Shown piece by piece: positions 37,231-47,712 of a stretch of DNA of 64,000 bases. A model generated the notes under the pieces. That model had not been told where the DNA came from. It saw nothing but the letters and a program-made list of their open reading frames with translations, and made no database searches. Within the stretch, counting starts at the first letter, position 1, and each line of letters opens with the position of its first letter. Source of the stretch: Austropuccinia psidii (lineage: Eukaryota > Basidiomycota > Pucciniomycetes > Pucciniales > Sphaerophragmiaceae); the NCBI GenBank assembly GCA_023105745.1, contig JALGQZ010000011.1, positions 31,742,612 to 31,806,611 on the forward strand, read 5' to 3'. The position numbers and the translations under genes were made by a program.

Positions 37231-37434
37231 TGAAATTATATTCTTTTTCACTTTCTCACTTGAAGACTTTTTTTTCACTGTCTCATAATTTGTTTCTTTT
37301 TTTCTCTCACACCTTAATTGTTTGGAGCAGTAAAACATAGCATTTGTATTTTTTCTTTGTATCAATGCATGTATAATGTTGAATTATAATACAAACAGAT
37401 ATCTTTACAATTTGAGAAAAAGCAAAAACACAGC

Positions 37435-38450
37435 CTACCATCGCGTGAGAGCACCATTTTGGTCAAGCACCATTTGCATTCTTGCTGGCAATGACAACAG
37501 AAGGGAGTCAAGGTGGTTGAAGGGTAATGATTCCCAAGCAGCATTGACAGCTGCTGTCAATTCGTCCATTGTTTTGGGATTGAAAAGGTGGGTGACAACG
37601 TATTTCATTTTGAACCATAGGTTCTCAATCGGATTGAGATCAGGTGAGTTAGGAGGCCAGATTAGCTTGTGAATTCGATGTTCTTCATGCCATTTTTGGC
37701 TGGCCATGGCAGTATGGATGGGGCCTCCATCCTCCATTACGGTAAGGCCTTCGCGATTGTCTGCTACACCAACTTCAACGAGTTTGTCCATAAATGGCAA
37801 AAGGCCAGGCTTGTAAACGTTTTCAATGAAATCAATTGCTCGTTTTTGTCCTGGGGTCATTATTATCAATTTGGATTGAATTGGACCACAGATTGCCCCC
37901 CACACCATCATTGATTGACTGCCATCAATTCAAGGTCAAATTTTTGTGTTGTTGTGCGCCAAACTCGCTTTTGAGTTACTGGCTCACCTAGCCCAAATGA
38001 CAATTCATCAGTCCAAATGACCCTGGACCAATCGGCAATCATCCAATGGAGGTGGGCTTGAGCAAAGCCCAATCGCCGTTGCATTTGTCAAGGACTCAAA
38101 TAAGGTTTTTTGATTGCAATACATGACCTCTTGCCTAGGTCATGTATTGCCTTACGAACAGTATTGATTGAAACAGTGAAAGTAAGCATTTTTGTGATTG
38201 AAACTGATTTTTCACAATGATTTTGTTAAATGACCCTTGCTAATTCTCGTAAGCCTTGTTCATTTAACTTGCAGAGACGGCCTGGTATAGGTAGGTTGTC
38301 TAGATGACCACACTCCCAAAATTGTCGGACGGTATCATGAACTGTGGTGGGTGGTACACTCAAATGACAGGCGATTGTTCGGATGGAGGCACCTGCATCA
38401 TGCATGCCTATAATATGCCCCCGTATTCCTTGAGTTTGGTAAGGTGGCAT
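37435..38450 (-). pseudogene. Tc1-type DDE transposase, broken
   Basis: Starts at the ATG at 38450. The N-terminal part has a helix-turn-helix for TIR binding (IRGHIIGMHDAGASIRTIACHL followed by VPPTTVHDTVRQF). Two in-frame stops follow (about 38226 and about 38088) and a frameshift near 37912 by comparison with the expected product. The catalytic core keeps VIWTDE (first Asp), VMEDGGPIHTA (second Asp) and PPNSPDLNPIENLW (Glu), i.e. a DD34E-like triad. Total length of about 338 codons is normal for Tc1. It would cut and paste the element at TA sites. Inactive in this copy. Confidence 0.93.
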
Positions 38451-38854
38451 ACTAGTAGAGACAAGATTTAGTTATTCGACTGATTAGCACGAAAATATCC
38501 TGCATCAGTGACTTACCATTAAAAAACTGGTGGCTTATTTATATCCATAGAAAAGCCAATTCAGATGAAGTTGTCACAACAACATGAGATCAAAGTTGGA
38601 TTGCTATTCACATCGTGATTTGAAGAGCAACGATTGGTTGAAAAATAGGCAAATAAATAAAACGCGAAAAAAAAGTCCCTGAGTAAAGGTAAGAAGAAAT
38701 AATAGAAAAGGTTGCAAAAAAGTGGGGCGAAAATTAGTCTAATGAGCTCGTTGAGAAAATCAGATGAGTTAGAAAAAATTCAAATGAAATTTCAAAAAAA
38801 AGTCAAGTTGGGAAAAACAAAAAAACCGCAACTTCAAGTTTTTTTTTGTGTTTG

Positions 38855-38875
38855 GATCTATATTGGAGGGCACTG
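38855..38875 (-). repeat. Right terminal inverted repeat of mariner
   Basis: Inverted partner of 37210-37230; plus strand GATCTATATTGGAGGGCACTG followed by TA. Confidence 0.9.
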
Positions 38876-38877
38876 TA

Positions 38878-41100
38878 CTGTTTTACAGTACTGAACTGTA
38901 CTTGAGTCTCTTCTTTTTTTTAATTGTGTCTACTTTTTTTTTATATTTGATTGCTTGAGACATCTTTTCTTTTTTTTGCTTAAAAAAGTATTAGTTTTTT
39001 TTAAAATATTTAATAATTTTTTTTACTATTGTTTTTATTTTGGTTGAAATTTGAATCTCATGCAGGTTTTTCTTTTATTTTTTATTTGTAAATTATATTT
39101 TTATTGATATTTACTCTTATTGTTATTTATATTTATTTATTTTTGATGTATTTAAATGTATTTTTTTGTTGTTAATTATATTTGTATTTATATATATTTA
39201 TATATGTTTATATCAATTATACTTATATTTATATATATTTATAAATATTTATATATATTTATATTTATTTATATTTATTTATGTTTATTTATATTTATTT
39301 GTATTTATATTTGTATAGATTTATATTGATTTATATTTATTGATATTTATATATATTTATGTTAATTTATTTAGTTAGTTGAGTTTTTATCTTTATGTAT
39401 TTATGTTTATTTATTTAATCATATTTATATATTAATTTATATTTATATTTTTTTATATTTATTTATATTTATTTATATAAACTTAAATTTATTTATATTT
39501 ATTTATATTTATATATATTTACTTATGTAAATTTATATTTATTTATATTTATATTTGTATATATTTATTTATATTCATATTTTCTTAGAAAAAAAACTAA
39601 GTGAAGATAAATTGAACTTTTAATTAATTGAAGAAATATAAATTAAACTTAGAACTTTCAAAGAACCAACAAGTTCATTTTATTTCTAGTGTTATGATGG
39701 TCAAGTTGTGGGTGACCCAAAAGCTCTTCTCTTCAATATAAAAGGAGTTACATTTTCAAGCTTCTCACCCATTCTTTTCCCATATTAATTGCTTAAAAGA
39801 ATTCTTTTTTTATTATCTAAAAAAATATTCTGAATTTTTGTTATAATTCAAACCAAGTTATATTAAAAAATAAATTATGTAGTGCCAACCTGGCCAGTTG
39901 CCTCTGTATATTTATCTTTTGAATAACCTTGATAATATCTATCATTATATATATATCAAGGTTAAAATTATATGCTAAATATTATAATGTTGAATCAATA
40001 AGATTATTTATATTTATTCATCATTCCAGGACATATCCCTTTGACTATAGCTGTTTTTTCATTTATTCAATTTAAAATTATATTATTATGATATTATTTT
40101 TATGTTATTATTATTTTATTTTCAATATTATAATATTATGATAGCTATATTATAATATCATCTTATTCAATATAGCTTTATATTTATTTTCTACATTTCT
40201 TCCTCCTTCCTCATGATTTGGTTTTTTTGTTTATTTCTTTTAATTTCTTCTCAAAGCAAGATGGGGTGGCCAGTTTTTTTTATTAATTTTTTTTTTTAAA
40301 AAAACAATTAGAAAAATTAAAAAAATTAAAAATTGAAAAAAGAGAACAACTATATTAAAAAATCTGGTCATCCCTCCTTGTGAGTTGGATTCTTTGTGTG
40401 TGCTATGTGTGTATGCATGCTGTGTGTATGTGTGTAGCATGTATGTTTATTTAGTAGTTCAGCTCAATAATTTCCATTTTGGATTCCTTATTGATTCAGT
40501 TCTAGAATGTTAAGATAAGTTTCTTTAAGATTTCTCTTGAGGATTGATACTATTCATAACTGATAAGTGGCTTTTTTCTTTTTTGTAAAATATATTGTCT
40601 TCTTGTAGTGAAAAAAATCTTGAAGTATTTTTTATTCACCATTTCCTTTTTTTGTGAAAAATGAAGAAATTCTGTGCTATATATTTGAGATCTTCAATAT
40701 TAATTGGAGCTCTATTCTTGTATTAGTAAGTTAATGAAACTTCTTTTCATTTTTTTCAATTTCAACATAATACTTATTAAAACTTCTTTGTTTTCAGATT
40801 ATTTTGTTGAATTATATTTTGAAATTATTTTCTTTTGAAATTGAAACTTGAATTTTTTTTAACAAACAATGATCTTCTTTTGAATAAGTGCAATGATAAG
40901 TGATTTCTTTTGACCTTATGAAAGGTAATCATTTATGAAATTTACAACTCAAGAGATATCTAAGTACTTCATTAATGCAAAATAAGCTATTATTTAATAG
41001 TAAATTGATAATTCTTTATTAAGGTAAAATAACTGAAATTGATTTTCATTTATTAGAGCTATAAACTGATGTTTAATTATGAAAGTCCCACTTTCCCCAA
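38878..41100. other. Low-complexity spacer of element H, right part
   Basis: No gene seen. It starts with palindromic GTACTG/CAGTAC text (to about 38905) continuing that left of the mariner. T-rich DNA, the AT minisatellite at 39100-39590, and unremarkable AT-rich sequence with a TG-rich patch (about 40394-40445) follow. Confidence 0.75.
39100..39590 (+). repeat. TATTTATA minisatellite
   Basis: About 490 bp of degenerate tandem TATTTATA/TATTTATTTA words, nearly devoid of G and C. Confidence 0.9.
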
Positions 41101-41431
41101 GACTTATAGCCACTTGTGCTTTGGGTGGTATAAGAAATAGTTAACCACCCCTATTTTTTAAGTATGAAAAACTACTGATACTATTACAGAATAAAAAACT
41201 AAAGCCCTCTTTCTAAATGAATTTTATAACCAGCTCTTTTTTTTTTATTACTTTAACTTTTTTTTATATCAATTGAAATATCTTAACCACAGCTATCACT
41301 TCTGAACTCCATATCAATTATTAATTTTTATTGTTTTATTAGTTATATATAGTTTTTTTTATTGATTTATTTATTATTACTAGATTTGTTTTTTGATACT
41401 ATTACAGAAAAGTCATAAATCAAATTTGCAG

Positions 41432-41572
41432 TTTAAGGCCATTCTGGGCCATCATATATCATTGGTCCTTGCATTTGTTGATATATTCTTTTTTTTTGAT
41501 GAACTGACTTAACATAGAGTAAGAGACACAGTAACCAAATAGTTGAATTGCAGTTTAAGGGCATGCTGGGCC
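41432..41572 (-). repeat. Two copies of the dispersed H motif
   Basis: TTTAAGGCCATTCTGGGCC (41432-41450) and TTTAAGGGCATGCTGGGCC (41554-41572), each preceded by TTGCAG-like text. The second overlaps the 3' end of the ORF ending at 41555, encoding its last residues (EGPACP-stop). Confidence 0.75.
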
Positions 41573-42240
41573 TTCAATTTTCTGAAGAATAATTTTCTTA
41601 AAATAATCTTGATTCTTCTTCATTTTCATTTCAATCTTGCTGCTGACAATTTCTTTCCATAACTTATTCCATTTTTCTTTCTTCAAAAAAAACTGGTGAC
41701 TCCTCATTATAATTATTAATTGTAAGACTTTATCCTCTAAATCAAAATCCAATCCCTTTTCAATATTATAGCAGTCCCCTCTCCATTTAATAATTTCACC
41801 CTTAATTTGATATTCTTCAAGACAAAACCATCTCTGAGCTTGTATTGTTCCCCAGTAAAGACTACCCCCTATATCCACATCCATATAGAAATTTCATTCC
41901 AATAGTCATTATTGAGATTTCCTTGAATTCCATCATAATTGAGTATATCAATAAACTCTAGTTTTGAAAGGTTTGATCCAGGAAGCTGGCTTGAACAGGC
42001 TTCTGTAGGTGTTCCTTGAGTAATATCTTCATTTCCAAATAAATCTTCATATTTAATGAAGGGGATAGCTTGAATAATTGGTCTCTTGAAGGATTCAATA
42101 ATTGGTAAGCCCCATCTTTGGCCTTCATTGTTAAGTCCTTGAAAATTTTGACTGATCCAGAGGTCTTGGCTGTCTTCATTTGTTTCTGAGTTTGGCCAAT
42201 AGATCCAGATGGTATTGTCTGCTTCATCAGTTTCAGACAT
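41555..42240 (-). pseudogene. Unknown H accessory ORF, copy 1, frameshifted
   Basis: Starts at the ATG at 42240 (MSETDEADNTIWIYWPNSET) and runs to 41869; a one-base shift near 41875 continues it to 41555. About 225 residues in all, tryptophan- and acid-rich N-terminus, lysine-rich C-terminus. It shares the block LPG..LSKL.F...LN..GI.GNL.N.YW.E with the ORF at 43196-43606, so the two are paralogous. I do not recognise a family or any catalytic motif. It lies between protease and RT of H, on the same strand. It may be an accessory gene of H or a captured sequence. Confidence 0.6.
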
Positions 42241-42380
42241 TACTATTATAAAATATAAATTATGATAAAAACAATTTCTAATGTTTTCTTGATGTTAAAA
42301 AATATGAATAATTATAATAGCTTCTTGGTAAAGGTGGATGAGATAAATAATCTAAGTAAAATATTTCTTAAAGAATTAAT

Positions 42381-42495
42381 CCTCTTTGATAAGGCAGGAA
42401 GTCACTGCCAAAAGCTTGAATCAATTGAAGCTTTAAGTAATAATGTGTGAGATATTTGGGTCCTCTTTGATAAGGCAGGAAGTCACTTCCAAAAA
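42381..42495. repeat. 34-bp direct repeat
   Basis: TCCTCTTTGATAAGGCAGGA plus 14 more bases occurs at about 42381 and again 81 bases later at about 42462, with one difference. Non-coding as far as I can see. Confidence 0.8.
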
Positions 42496-42579
42496 TACTG
42501 GACTTAATTATTTAAATTTAATTTCACTGATTTTCTTCTCTTCTTTGTTTTTGAACTATGTAGGTTGCAGTATTTCAGA

Positions 42580-42867
42580 ATTGGCATCAGCTGTACTTTG
42601 CTCATTGATGGTAAGTAATTTCTATAATAAGCCAATTTTTCATCCAAAACTCTAAGTTCCTCCAATAACAACCTTATTTCTTCAAATTTTTCCTTTTCTT
42701 CTCTTTATTGGTGACTTATGACTGAAATTCTTGAAATTCATCTTCATACTCAAAAGTTAATTCTTCATATTGCTTCTTCAATTGCCTTTGATACAAAATC
42801 TCTTCATCCTCCAACAATTCATCCCCATAACATCCAAGCTTTGGCATCTTGATTTTTTTATTCATTT
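42580..42867 (-). pseudogene. Small coiled-coil ORF in element H, frameshifted
   Basis: Starts at an ATG near 42867 (MNKKIKMPKLGCYGDELLED) and reads about 48 codons of charged, heptad-like sequence to a stop near 42720. After a frame change the minus strand continues REEKEKFEEIRLLLEELRVL and further, typical coiled-coil composition. It lies between the two accessory ORF copies. Function unknown; possibly a Gag-like or structural accessory fragment. Confidence 0.45.
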
Positions 42868-43195
42868 TATTAAAGATTATGGTCCTATCCAATTTTTTGT
42901 TTTTTAAAAGGTCTTAAAATTAATCATATTGATATTAAAATTGAATAGAAATTGATATTGAAATTCCCAAGGATTTCATCCCAAAAACTTGAACCATTAG
43001 AGGTGGAATAAGAAACAGACACCCACCCCTATTTTTTAATTTAAACATAGCCTTATGATACTTTTACAGGTAAAACTCTTGCATACCCAAATCATCATTA
43101 ATATATTCTATTTATTTATTTATTTTTTGAGTTTATATTTTTTTTTAATATTTCTTTTTTTAAGGTTTTTTTTTTTGGACTTTCCCTTCTCTTTT

Positions 43196-44046
43196 TTACA
43201 TGTGCAAAAAATATATTCGATTCATGAAACCAATTTTCCTTTTTCTTTTTTCTGAAGAATTATATTCACACATATCCTTGGCTATTTCTCCCAGTATTTT
43301 ACTTCCTTTCTTCCTTTCTTCTAGGGTATTACCTTTCCAATTTCTTATGAATCCTTCTTCTTTGTGTATAAAGAGGTATCCATACTCTTCCCAGAAAGGA
43401 TTCCCACCAAGAAGCTCCATATTATGCAAATTGAAGTCCTCTTGCAGCCAAATTCTACCATCATAAAAAGCCTTCCTTGTTTCTTCATCAAAGGAAAATA
43501 CTTCCTCCCAATACTTGTTTTCCAAATTACCCTTAATTCCTTCCTCATTCAAGAGTTTCATGAAGTCTAATTTTGACAGGTCATATCCTGGAAGATTCTT
43601 CAACAATTTCCTCCTTTCATTCTTGATGGACCCTCAAAGTATATATCTTTGAATTCAATGTAGAGAAGAATTATGAAATCTGGATCTTCTTCAGGTGTTG
43701 GAAGTTGCCAGTATGACATTCCATCATAATAATTCAAGAAAATTTCTTTATCCAAGTCCATTTCCTTGTCTTTATCAATTCTACATGGGGTTTTTGGGGT
43801 TAAATCCCATGACAGAATAGTGTTCATGAGATCCTTTTGCAATGGTGAGACTTCAAATTCTATCAAATTAGTTTCTGGCTCTGAATATGAAGATAATCTT
43901 GGTTTAATTTCTTTTAAAGAGTCATGATTATTGTAGGCCTCCCAAAGATTTTCATAAGCATGAGAGTGCTTTATTCTCTTCTTTGGAGGATCTTGAGAAA
44001 TTTCATGTATTTGGGATTCATCAGTTTGATTAGATTATTTTTTATT
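43196..44046 (-). pseudogene. Unknown H accessory region, copy 2, broken
   Basis: From about 44040 the frame that encodes protease and linker continues with in-frame stops. It reads a basic nuclear-localisation-like PPKKRIKH, then NLWEAYNNHDSLKE, then 43600-43866 with NYYDGMSYWQLPTPEEDPDF and IEFKDIYFEGPSRM. A frame change near 43600 leads to 43196-43606 with NLPGYDLSKLDFMKLLNEEG, DGRIWLQEDFNLHNMELLGG and GFIRNWKGNTLEE. The second half is paralogous to copy 1 (41555-42240). I do not recognise the fold. As it is continuous with the gag-protease frame, it was probably the C-terminal part of the H polyprotein. Confidence 0.6.
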
Positions 44047-44677
44047 TTATTCCTTCATAAATTTTTCATCTTTGAAACAGTCAATAATTTTATTTCTAAG
44101 ATCTTCCAATGAGTCTTCACAGTATTGCTCACTTTTCATGTCTGGCTTCATTTCAATTTCCATATCTTGTGGGTATTTTTGCTTGGAAAATATGTCAAAC
44201 AGATTTTTTCTACTATGTATTGGTGGTCCCTCTATTATTTCTGAGCCATTAACCAAAACCTGATATACCATAGCATTGGTGTCAATTGGTTTATATATTA
44301 TTTGATTTTCCTTTTTTTCCTGCTTCATTAACTTCTTCCATATACCAATTTGATGTTTCATCTTGTTTCCATATATACCTTTTGTTGTTTTCAGGTTCAT
44401 CATCAATTTTCCAGAAGTCAGGGGATGGGCTTAAGCTTAGGTTGTTTACTTGAGGGTTTTCATTTTTAACATAATCTTCATATTCATCTGAAGGTGGTAG
44501 ATTTCTGTTAATCCATTCCTCCCACTTTTTGGGATCAAAAATAGCCCATTCCTTGTTTTCTTTTATTTCCTTGTCTAAATACCAGGCTAATGACTTTGGC
44601 TCTTCTGGTTTTATTTGGTTTGATAGTGCTTCTGTTGATTGTCCCTGTTCTTGATTTTGTGTTTCTGCCTCTTGGTC
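44047..44677 (-). pseudogene. Linker region after protease, element H
   Basis: Continues the protease frame after a stop at 44678: a Gln/Glu-rich stretch, then PEEPKSLAWYLDKEI, WAIFDPKKWEEWINRNLPPSDEYEDY. A frameshift in an A-run near 44310 leads to NAMVYQVLVNGSEIIEGPPIHSRKNLFDIF and a conserved-looking DSLEDLRNKIIDCFKDEKF. No family recognised; acidic, no membrane segments. Confidence 0.6.
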
Positions 44678-45520
44678 TCATTCCACTTCCTCCTGAGGTT
44701 CATTCTCTATTCCCCTATTCATTATGGATAATCTTTCATCTGAATTACATTCCATAGACTTTATCTTTTGATATTCTTTGTTTTTTGTTGATTTGAAAAT
44801 ACTTTTCATTTTTTCTTTATATTTATCTTCAGCTTCTTTTAATTTTACTTTGCTAAAATAATCCTTCATTTTTCCCATTGAACAAAGCTCCATTCTTCTT
44901 GGTGGTCCTGCTTGCCATCCTAAAATATGGGGTTTGCATATTGGCATACATAATCTTCTACCATCTGCTTCTTGATAGCTAAATATTTCACCTTGTTTCT
45001 GTGAAAAGTCCAATCTAATGTTATTGTCTGCCAAGAAGGGCCTTCCAAGGACTGTATGTACTGCTCCCTTGGCAATGAAGAAATGAATTTCTTTTTCTTC
45101 TCCAGAAGGCAAGAGTACTTGTGTGAATTCAGCTAATAAAATTAATGATGTTGTATGTCCTCCAATTGCTCTTAAATTAATGTTGAGCTTTCCATTTGGA
45201 ACAGAGGCTTTTATTGCTGCATCTTCAGGAATTATGTTGAGCTCTGATCCTGTATCAACCAGTTCCATTACTGGATATTCTTCTTTTTCAACAAATACTT
45301 GCATAAACCCAAGTGGACAGGCATAAGTAAGTCTTGGTTTTTCAAAATCTTTAATCTTTATAGAAATAACATCTTCTTTAATGTCCAAAGTGTTAACTGA
45401 TTTTATAGCTTTCTTTTCTTCAGGAGAAATCCCTTGCAGCCTGTGAATGAAGGTTGGGGAAACTGATAATATTTCTTCCAAGGTTAAGTTAATTTTCTGT
45501 TCCAAGATTTTCTTTATCAA
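44678..45520 (-). pseudogene. Aspartic protease, element H
   Basis: 280 codons. N-terminal half SPTFIHRLQGISPEEKKAIK, then the active site MELVDTGSELNIIPEDAA with an intact DTGS. Next come NLRAIGGHTTSLILLAEF (flap region) and HTVLGRPFLADNNIRLDFS, the typical second conserved block of retropepsins. The C-terminal third is a lysine-rich helix-like stretch. It would process the H Gag-Pol polyprotein. The catalytic motif looks intact, but two stops just upstream (about 45540) and one downstream break the polyprotein frame. Confidence 0.88.
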
Positions 45521-45547
45521 ATTTTCAATTTCTAATTATGGTTTAAA

Positions 45548-46399
45548 TTATTTCTTATTCTTTATGACTTCTTTCTTTTCAGTCTGGTGGTGAACCATCC
45601 TTTTATTTAACTTGTTGCCTTTTTCTTCAACATTCTCTTTTTCTTTGATTTCTGTTCCTTCAAATGTTTCATCTCTTTTTGTATGTTTATCTTTATATTT
45701 GGTTGGAACAATCATCTTCATCTCTTCTTCAGCCTCATCCTCATGATAGGTTCCTGGTAGTATAGGTTTTTTACTTTGAGAATATTCTCTATTTTGGCTT
45801 TCTTTCTTAGCCAATATTTGCTTTTTCTGTCTGAGAGTTGCATGTGTTTCCAACATCTCAGTCGGTGAAGATACTATTGGTGGTTCCCAATTACCCCAGT
45901 CTTCTACTTGAGCAATTGAAACTTCTTTTTCTTACTTTTTAAGCTCAACTATCTTTTGATCTTCTAGTCTTGATAAAGGCTTTTCCTTTTCAATTATTTT
46001 GTTTGAAATTTCTTTTTTTTCCTTATCAAATTCCCTGAATAAATCCTTTGGATATTTGGTTCCTTCTGAGGGTACTCTTTTGAAATTAGGGTAAAGGAAA
46101 TTTAATCCTTGCCTACTGATAATTCTTTTTTCCATATCTTCTGCCAGGTAGCTGAATCTTGTCAATGAATGACCATTTTCAAAACAGTAATAACACTTTA
46201 AGGGTGGTCTTGGATACATTTGTGCTGGAACATAAGGTTGATAATTTGCAGGTAAAGGTGCCTGGGTATTTCTTGGTGTGAATGGTTGTGCATTTGGTGC
46301 TAAGCCTGATCCTTGTGTATTTGGTTTATCCTTCCAGACCTTCTTTGGTGAATTAACAGCCTCTGATAGTTCTTTCATCTGGTCCAACACATCCTTCAT
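45548..46399 (-). pseudogene. Nucleocapsid and linker, element H
   Basis: 45932-46399 contains a Pro/Gln-rich stretch and a zinc knuckle CYYCFENGHSLTRFS: the first C, second C and H are present, but the last Cys is Ser. A stop at 45932 is followed, in the same frame, by 45548-45856, a Lys/Glu-rich linker. It has the same frame as the protease, so the whole is one polyprotein interrupted by point stops. Confidence 0.8.
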
Positions 46400-46408
46400 T
46401 GGGTTGAC

Positions 46409-47580
46409 TTATTTTGGTGCTTTATTAACATGATCCTCTTGAGCTGGTGAATTCTTTATTTTCTTTGTAATATATTCCATTTTCTTGATAACCTCCTCCC
46501 AGATTTCATCTTCAAATCTGGTTTTCTTTTTGCTTTTTATTTCATCTGACTTTGATAATTGTGATTTCCCTTTAATAACTACTGCTTCCTCCAATTCTGC
46601 CTCAATATAATTTCTGAGGATATCCATCTCAGGTAAGATATATCCTCCATCCCTTGCTTGAACCATGGTCCTGTCTTTGATCATTTCTTTAGTAACACTA
46701 CTTCTAATTTCTGGTGATAAAGAATCAAAGAAATCTTCATGATAATCATTTTCCTTTTTGATATACCCATACTTCAGCAGATATTTTGAAATTTTGTCAT
46801 ATTCCCCAATAAACTTTCTGTATTGGAAAAAACGTTTGACTCCTCCTTCCTGTTGAGTCTGAGTAACTAGTCTTGTTAATGAATCTTTCCTGTGTCTTCT
46901 TTCTGGTTCCACCTTTCCCCATTTAATGATCATTTCCTTTTCCAATTGATCCCAATCCTCAATTTCATATCCTGGAATTCCTTCAATTTAATATCTGATA
47001 TCCTTATCTTCACTCCAGAATGCTATTTGCATGGCCAAATCCCTTTCATTGGCTCCTTCAATTGATTCTATTCTTTCAGCTCTCTTGATAAAATCCTCAA
47101 CATCACTCCCATCAAAGTTGAGGTTATAGTAATTTGCCTTTATTTTAACAATCTTTCTTGTGGCTATTGTATCTCTTTCAGGTTGCTGAGTTGGTGTTGT
47201 AATATGTACCCTTTTTGAAAATCTTGTAGCTCTTGGCAATGTTCCTGGTGTGGATGTTGCAAATGTCTTTGGGGTTGGTGATGGTGATGGTTTCTGGGGT
47301 CTGAGCATTCTTTCAATAGTTGCATCCCCAGTAGTTTCAAGTGAGAATTGACTTGATTTTGTCTTCTTTCCATGTCTTCTTGCAGCTCTTTCCATAGCCT
47401 TCTGGAATTCTAACCTTTTCTTCTAAAATTCTTCATCATTTTCTAAATAAGAAAAATCCTCTTCTTCACTTTCTTCCTGACCTAATTCCTCAATTCTGGA
47501 CTGCTCTTTTTTCAATTCCTCCTCCAAGGTTAAAGCCTTCTTTGAGGATGATGATTCCTCTATTATAGTTGTGATCTAAA
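46409..47580 (-). pseudogene. Gag capsid, element H
   Basis: 46988-47395 begins in a basic N-terminus (MERAARRHGKKTKSS), is Pro/Thr-rich, and reaches the capsid block IKANYYNLNFDGSDVEDFIKRAERIESIEGANERDLAMQIAFW. A TAA at 46988 interrupts the frame, which continues as 46409-46945 with KEMIIKWGKVEPERRHRKDSL, KFIGEYDKISKYLLKYGYI and a Glu/Lys-rich end. Upstream, the frame remains open in part to about 47575 (EESSSSKKALTLEEELKKEQ) with one stop. The true start is not evident. Confidence 0.85.
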
Positions 47581-47712
47581 CAATGATTTCATTTTTAATT
47601 ATTTTTTTGATTGATTCTTTTTGATTTTTTTGATTTTTTATGAGTTTTAAGATTGATAAGTGATCTTATTAATGATACTTGAGATTTGAAATGCCATTGT
47701 TGGGACACCAGA
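47581..47712 (-). other. Leader and primer-binding site of element H
   Basis: Two bases (TC) after the 5' LTR end the minus strand reads TGGTGTCCCAACAATGG, a normal TGG-starting primer-binding site. The matching tRNA was not identified. The remaining ~100 bp are an A-rich leader. Confidence 0.75.

Larger units (their letters stand above)
37210..38875 (-). mobile_element. Tc1/mariner DNA transposon
   Basis: 1666-bp element with terminal inverted repeats of about 21 bp: CATTGCCCTCCAATATAGAT on the left and CAGTGCCCTCCAATATAGAT at the right end read inward. TA lies on both sides (37208-37209 and 38876-38877), the usual target duplication of this superfamily. It carries one damaged transposase on the minus strand. 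It is clearly richer in G, C and CpG than all its surroundings, consistent with a recent or differently evolving insertion into the H spacer. Confidence 0.95.

Noticed and set aside
39100..39590. Centromeric or telomeric satellite
   Set aside because: The TATTTATA array is short, degenerate and isolated within the H spacer; nothing else supports a chromosomal role.
19495..41572. The recurrent YAG-TTTAAGGTCATAGAGGACC words as real 3' splice sites
   Set aside because: They read as acceptors only on the strand opposite to H coding, and no matching donors or exons could be found.
43867..44046. A host gene encoding a nuclear protein (PPKKRIKH motif)
   Set aside because: The frame is continuous, apart from point stops, with the H protease and linker, so it is more simply part of the H polyprotein.
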